From Akkermansiaceae bacterium (lineage in GTDB: Bacteria > Verrucomicrobiota > Verrucomicrobiia > Verrucomicrobiales > Akkermansiaceae), in contig CAJIZY010000004.1 in assembly GCA_905181965.1 (NCBI GenBank), positions 89,512 through 153,511 on the forward strand: a stretch of 64,000 nt of DNA, written 5' to 3'. Of this stretch, positions 61,820 through 64,000 are shown piece after piece; position 1 is the stretch's first letter; each line of letters opens with the position of its first letter. A model generated the notes under the pieces. It was not told the origin of the DNA, did not search any database, and worked only from the letters and a program-made list of their open reading frames with translations. Made by a program: the position numbers and the translations under genes.

Positions 61820-62377
61820 TTACTCGGAATCGTCTTCCACGAGCTCGATGTTATCCCCGCCAATTTCCGTGAGAAGAGATTTGGTGCTCTCGGCGGAGAA
61901 CTTTGCGTCACGGGCTTCGATCGCGATAAAGAACTTATCATCGGTCACACGTTTAAATTGCTTGCTTGCAAAGATCGGGTGGTTCCAACGTGGCAGCCCG
62001 ATCAAAGCGAGCAGCCCAAAGAGAACCGTAAAACCCGAGAAAAGAATAGTGAGCTCAAACATCACGGGAAAGAAGGCCGCTGTAGTGAAGATGTTGGCTG
62101 GCTTACCCTGGACTACTGTTGGGTAAAGACCAACTTGAGTCGTGTAAGCCAAAGCGATCGCGGTGAGGAAACCGGTCAAACCTCCAAAGAATACGAAGTA
62201 AGGAAGAACAGAGCGCTTCACGCCCATTGCGTCATCCAATCCATGAACCGGATACGGCGTGTAACAATCCCACTTTTTGAAGCCGGCATCCCGAACCTTT
62301 TCGGCAGCTTTGTAAAGCTGCGAAGCATTTTTGAACTCGGCGAGGTAGCCGTAAACTCTGCGGACTTTCGTGCTCAT
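61820..62377 (-). CDS. actD: Alternative complex III subunit ActD (DUF3341)
   Basis: 185 residues. DUF3341 signature: VYGYLAEFKNASQLYKAAEK, KKWDCYTPYPVHGLDDAMG and PYFVFFGGLTGFLTA, with two membrane helices (about 58-80 and 103-130), then PRWNHPIFASKQFKRVTDDKF. A small structural subunit on the cytoplasmic/membrane side of the complex. It lies 14 bp after actC and 3 bp before actE. Intact. Confidence 0.93.
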   Translation of the reverse strand: MSTKVRRVYGYLAEFKNASQLYKAAEKVRDAGFKKWDCYTPYPVHGLDDAMGVKRSVLPYFVFFGGLTGFLTAIALAYTTQVGLYPTVVQGKPANIFTTAAFFPVMFELTILFSGFTVLFGLLALIGLPRWNHPIFASKQFKRVTDDKFFIAIEARDAKFSAESTKSLLTEIGGDNIELVEDDSE

Positions 62378-62391
62378 TTAGCTTTCGGCAG

Positions 62392-63908
62392 TTAAGGTTT
62401 CAGATTCAATCCCGGCTCCTTAGCGGCTCCTTCGGGATTCTCGTGTAATTCGTATTGGTAGGCTTCGATTACTTTGATGCCATCATCAGGATGAGCTTTC
62501 TTATCCTCATCGTGAACATCACTCTCTTTGAGAGTCCATTTGACCTCAGCGATATTGATACAAGGAAGAAAACGGAGGAAGAGAAGAAAGAGAGCAAGGA
62601 ACATCCCGATGGTGCCCACGAAAAGCATCTGGTCTTGGCCGGACGGGGAAAAGGTTTTCCATGATGATGGAAGGTAATCTCTGTGTAATGAGGTCACAAT
62701 AATAACAAACCGCTCAAACCACATTCCAATGTTAATAGCAATAGAAATGAATAAACGTAATTATGAAACTTCTTCTAAATTTTTTAATCCAAAGTAATTG
62801 TGGAATCACAATGTTGAAGGTAATCAATGACCAAAATGCCCACCAATAAGGTCCGGAAAGACGGTAGAGGAAGGCAGCGCTCTCGTATTTCGCACCCGAG
62901 TAGAAGGCGATAAAGAGTTCCATTAAATAGGCATAACCCACAATCGTTCCTGTCAACAAGATGATCTTGGCCATGTTATCGATGTGCTTCATCGTGATCA
63001 TGTCTTGCAAGCCGTAGATAAAACGAGCAGGGAATCATGATAGTGAGCACCATCGCAAATCCACCGAAGATCGCACCTGCCACAAAGTAAGGGGGGAAGA
63101 TCGTGGTGTGCCATCCAGGAACAACCGAAGTCGCAAAATCGAACGAAACAACCGAGTGCACCGAGAGAACAAGTGGAGTTGAAAGCGCCGCTAAAAGTAA
63201 GTAGGCCATCTCATAGTGGCTCCATTGGCGGTTACCGCCACGCCATCCTAATGAGAAGATCCCATACATAAACTTTCGGATGCCTGGCTTGCACCGATCA
63301 CGAATCGTCGCAAGGTCTGGAACCATACCGAGAAACCAAAAAATCAAGGAAACCGTGAAGTAGGTAGAGACCGCGAAAACGTCCCACAGGAGCGGCGACT
63401 TGAAGTTTTGCCAAATCGCGTTCGAGTTAGGGATTGGCGCAAGAAACCACGCCATCCAAACACGCCCAACGTGAAAGGCTGGGAAAATACCCGCGCACAT
63501 CACTGCAAAAATAGTCATGGCCTCGGCGGCCCGGTTGATCGAGGTCCGCCAATTTTGACGAGTCAGGAAAAGAATTGCAGAAATCAAAGTTCCCGCGTGC
63601 CCGATGCCGATCCAGAAAACAAAATTCACAATAGGCCATCCCCACATGACGCGGTTCGTGTTCCCCCAAACTCCAACTCCTGTCGAAACCAAATAAGTGA
63701 GACCGCCCACAACCCCTACCAGGGCAATCATGGCCGATGGAATAAAAAGAATCCACCAGAGAAACGGCTGCCGATTTTCGACAACACCGCAAATCCGCTC
63801 GGTAATCCAATTGTAGGAACGTTTTTTAAGAATCAACTCCTCACGCTCGAGGACGGGAATTTTTATCCCGTTCGTGTTGTTCTCAGACTGTGTGGTCGCT
63901 TCGGACAT
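62392..63908 (-). CDS. actC: Alternative complex III quinol-binding subunit ActC (NrfD-like), two frameshifts
   Basis: Start ATG at 63908. Piece 1 (to about 63030) has helices with [37 protein letters not shown] and [20 protein letters not shown]. Piece 2 (about 63030-62745) has [20 protein letters not shown] and [20 protein letters not shown]. Piece 3 (62745-62392) has [20 protein letters not shown] and a soluble C-terminus. ActC is the NrfD/PsrC-type subunit that oxidises quinol. The region around the second break (62670-62830) is AT-rich and Bacteroidota-like. Lies just after actB. Confidence 0.92.
62670..62830. other. AT-rich island inside actC
   Basis: The rows 62701-62760 and 62761-62820 have by hand count about 30% and 27% G+C, well below the neighbouring rows. 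The segment encodes the highly conserved end of the NrfD-like core and contains a frameshift at about 62745. It looks like the thrS island: A/T-ending codons in a block that is very conserved across phyla. Confidence 0.55.
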
Positions 63909-63938
63909 AGGTTTCAGTCGCTGGAAAAAATTCGCAGA

Positions 63939-64000
63939 TTAGTGGATGTTGATCGTTGCCTGCCCAAGGAATTTTGCATCAGGCATTGCGGGATTTGGGT
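63939..64000 (-). CDS. actB: Alternative complex III subunit ActB, C-terminal fragment
   Basis: The last 20 codons before a TAA at 63939-63941 read NPAMPDAKFLGQATINIH at the end. Position directly upstream of actC and the short conserved tail fit ActB, the large molybdopterin-oxidoreductase-like/iron-sulfur subunit. The rest lies beyond the window. Identification depends on gene order. Confidence 0.65.
   Translation of the reverse strand, partial: PNPAMPDAKFLGQATINIH

Overview
This 64 kb window looks like a chromosomal segment of a marine-type Verrucomicrobiota (order Verrucomicrobiales is my best guess). The basis is the gene mix: large secreted proteins with lamin-tail, CotH-kinase and LamG domains, a PEP-CTERM-like surface protein, a dnaK-groES-groEL cluster, an LPS-export operon, and an Alternative Complex III (Act) cluster followed by oxidase genes. 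No rRNA, intact tRNA, IS element, prophage, plasmid gene or CRISPR array was recognised.

Layout. 0-3.3 kb: 3' part of a secreted CotH/lamin-tail protein. 3.4-8.7 kb: priA, a CreBC-like two-component pair and a membrane protein. 8.9-15.6 kb: an SGNH/alpha-beta hydrolase fusion, a SirB1-like protein, an alpha/beta hydrolase, a GH31 alpha-glucosidase and a glycogen-synthase-like GT4. 15.6-21.9 kb: gpmI, a hot-dog thioesterase, a disrupted alr, comEC and a TPR membrane protein. 22-29 kb: LamG, CotH and PEP-CTERM secreted proteins on the minus strand. 29-33 kb: groEL, groES, dnaK. 33.3-36.6 kb: DUF1844-kdsA-lptC-lptA-lptB operon. 36.6-41.8 kb: HAD phosphatase, infC, thrS, a DUF2071 protein and a primary-type sigma factor. 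42-46.7 kb: two divergent ammonium transporters, then deoA and a tiny XapX gene. 46.8-50.8 kb: a repeat-bearing lamin-tail protein and a thioredoxin-fold lipoprotein. 51-64 kb: a minus-strand respiratory cluster, actB(partial)-C-D-E-F, a pseudo-cbb3 unit (small protein, ccoN-like, ccoO-like, cytochrome c), then aa3 oxidase subunits I, III, IV, two small membrane proteins and subunit II.

The most interesting biology is in the respiratory cluster. The CcoN-like subunit lacks every CuB and heme-b3 histidine and keeps only the first low-spin heme histidine. It therefore cannot be an ordinary oxidase and may be an electron-transfer or scaffold module between ACIII and the aa3 oxidase. The aa3 subunit III carries a hydrophilic insertion of about 415 residues with a 9-bp tandem repeat coding for (Val-Glu-Pro)n.

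Caution about sequence quality. From about 15.6 kb onward many essential genes are frameshifted (gpmI, dnaK, kdsA, deoA, ctaD, ctaE, actC, actE, actF), one amt has an in-frame stop, alr is interrupted by a fragment of an alphaproteobacterial-type TRAP transporter gene, and short AT-rich patches resembling Bacteroidota DNA lie inside thrS and actC. This pattern fits a metagenomic or amplified-DNA assembly with indels and chimeric joins better than real gene decay. I annotate the genes across their full reconstructed extent and mark each break.
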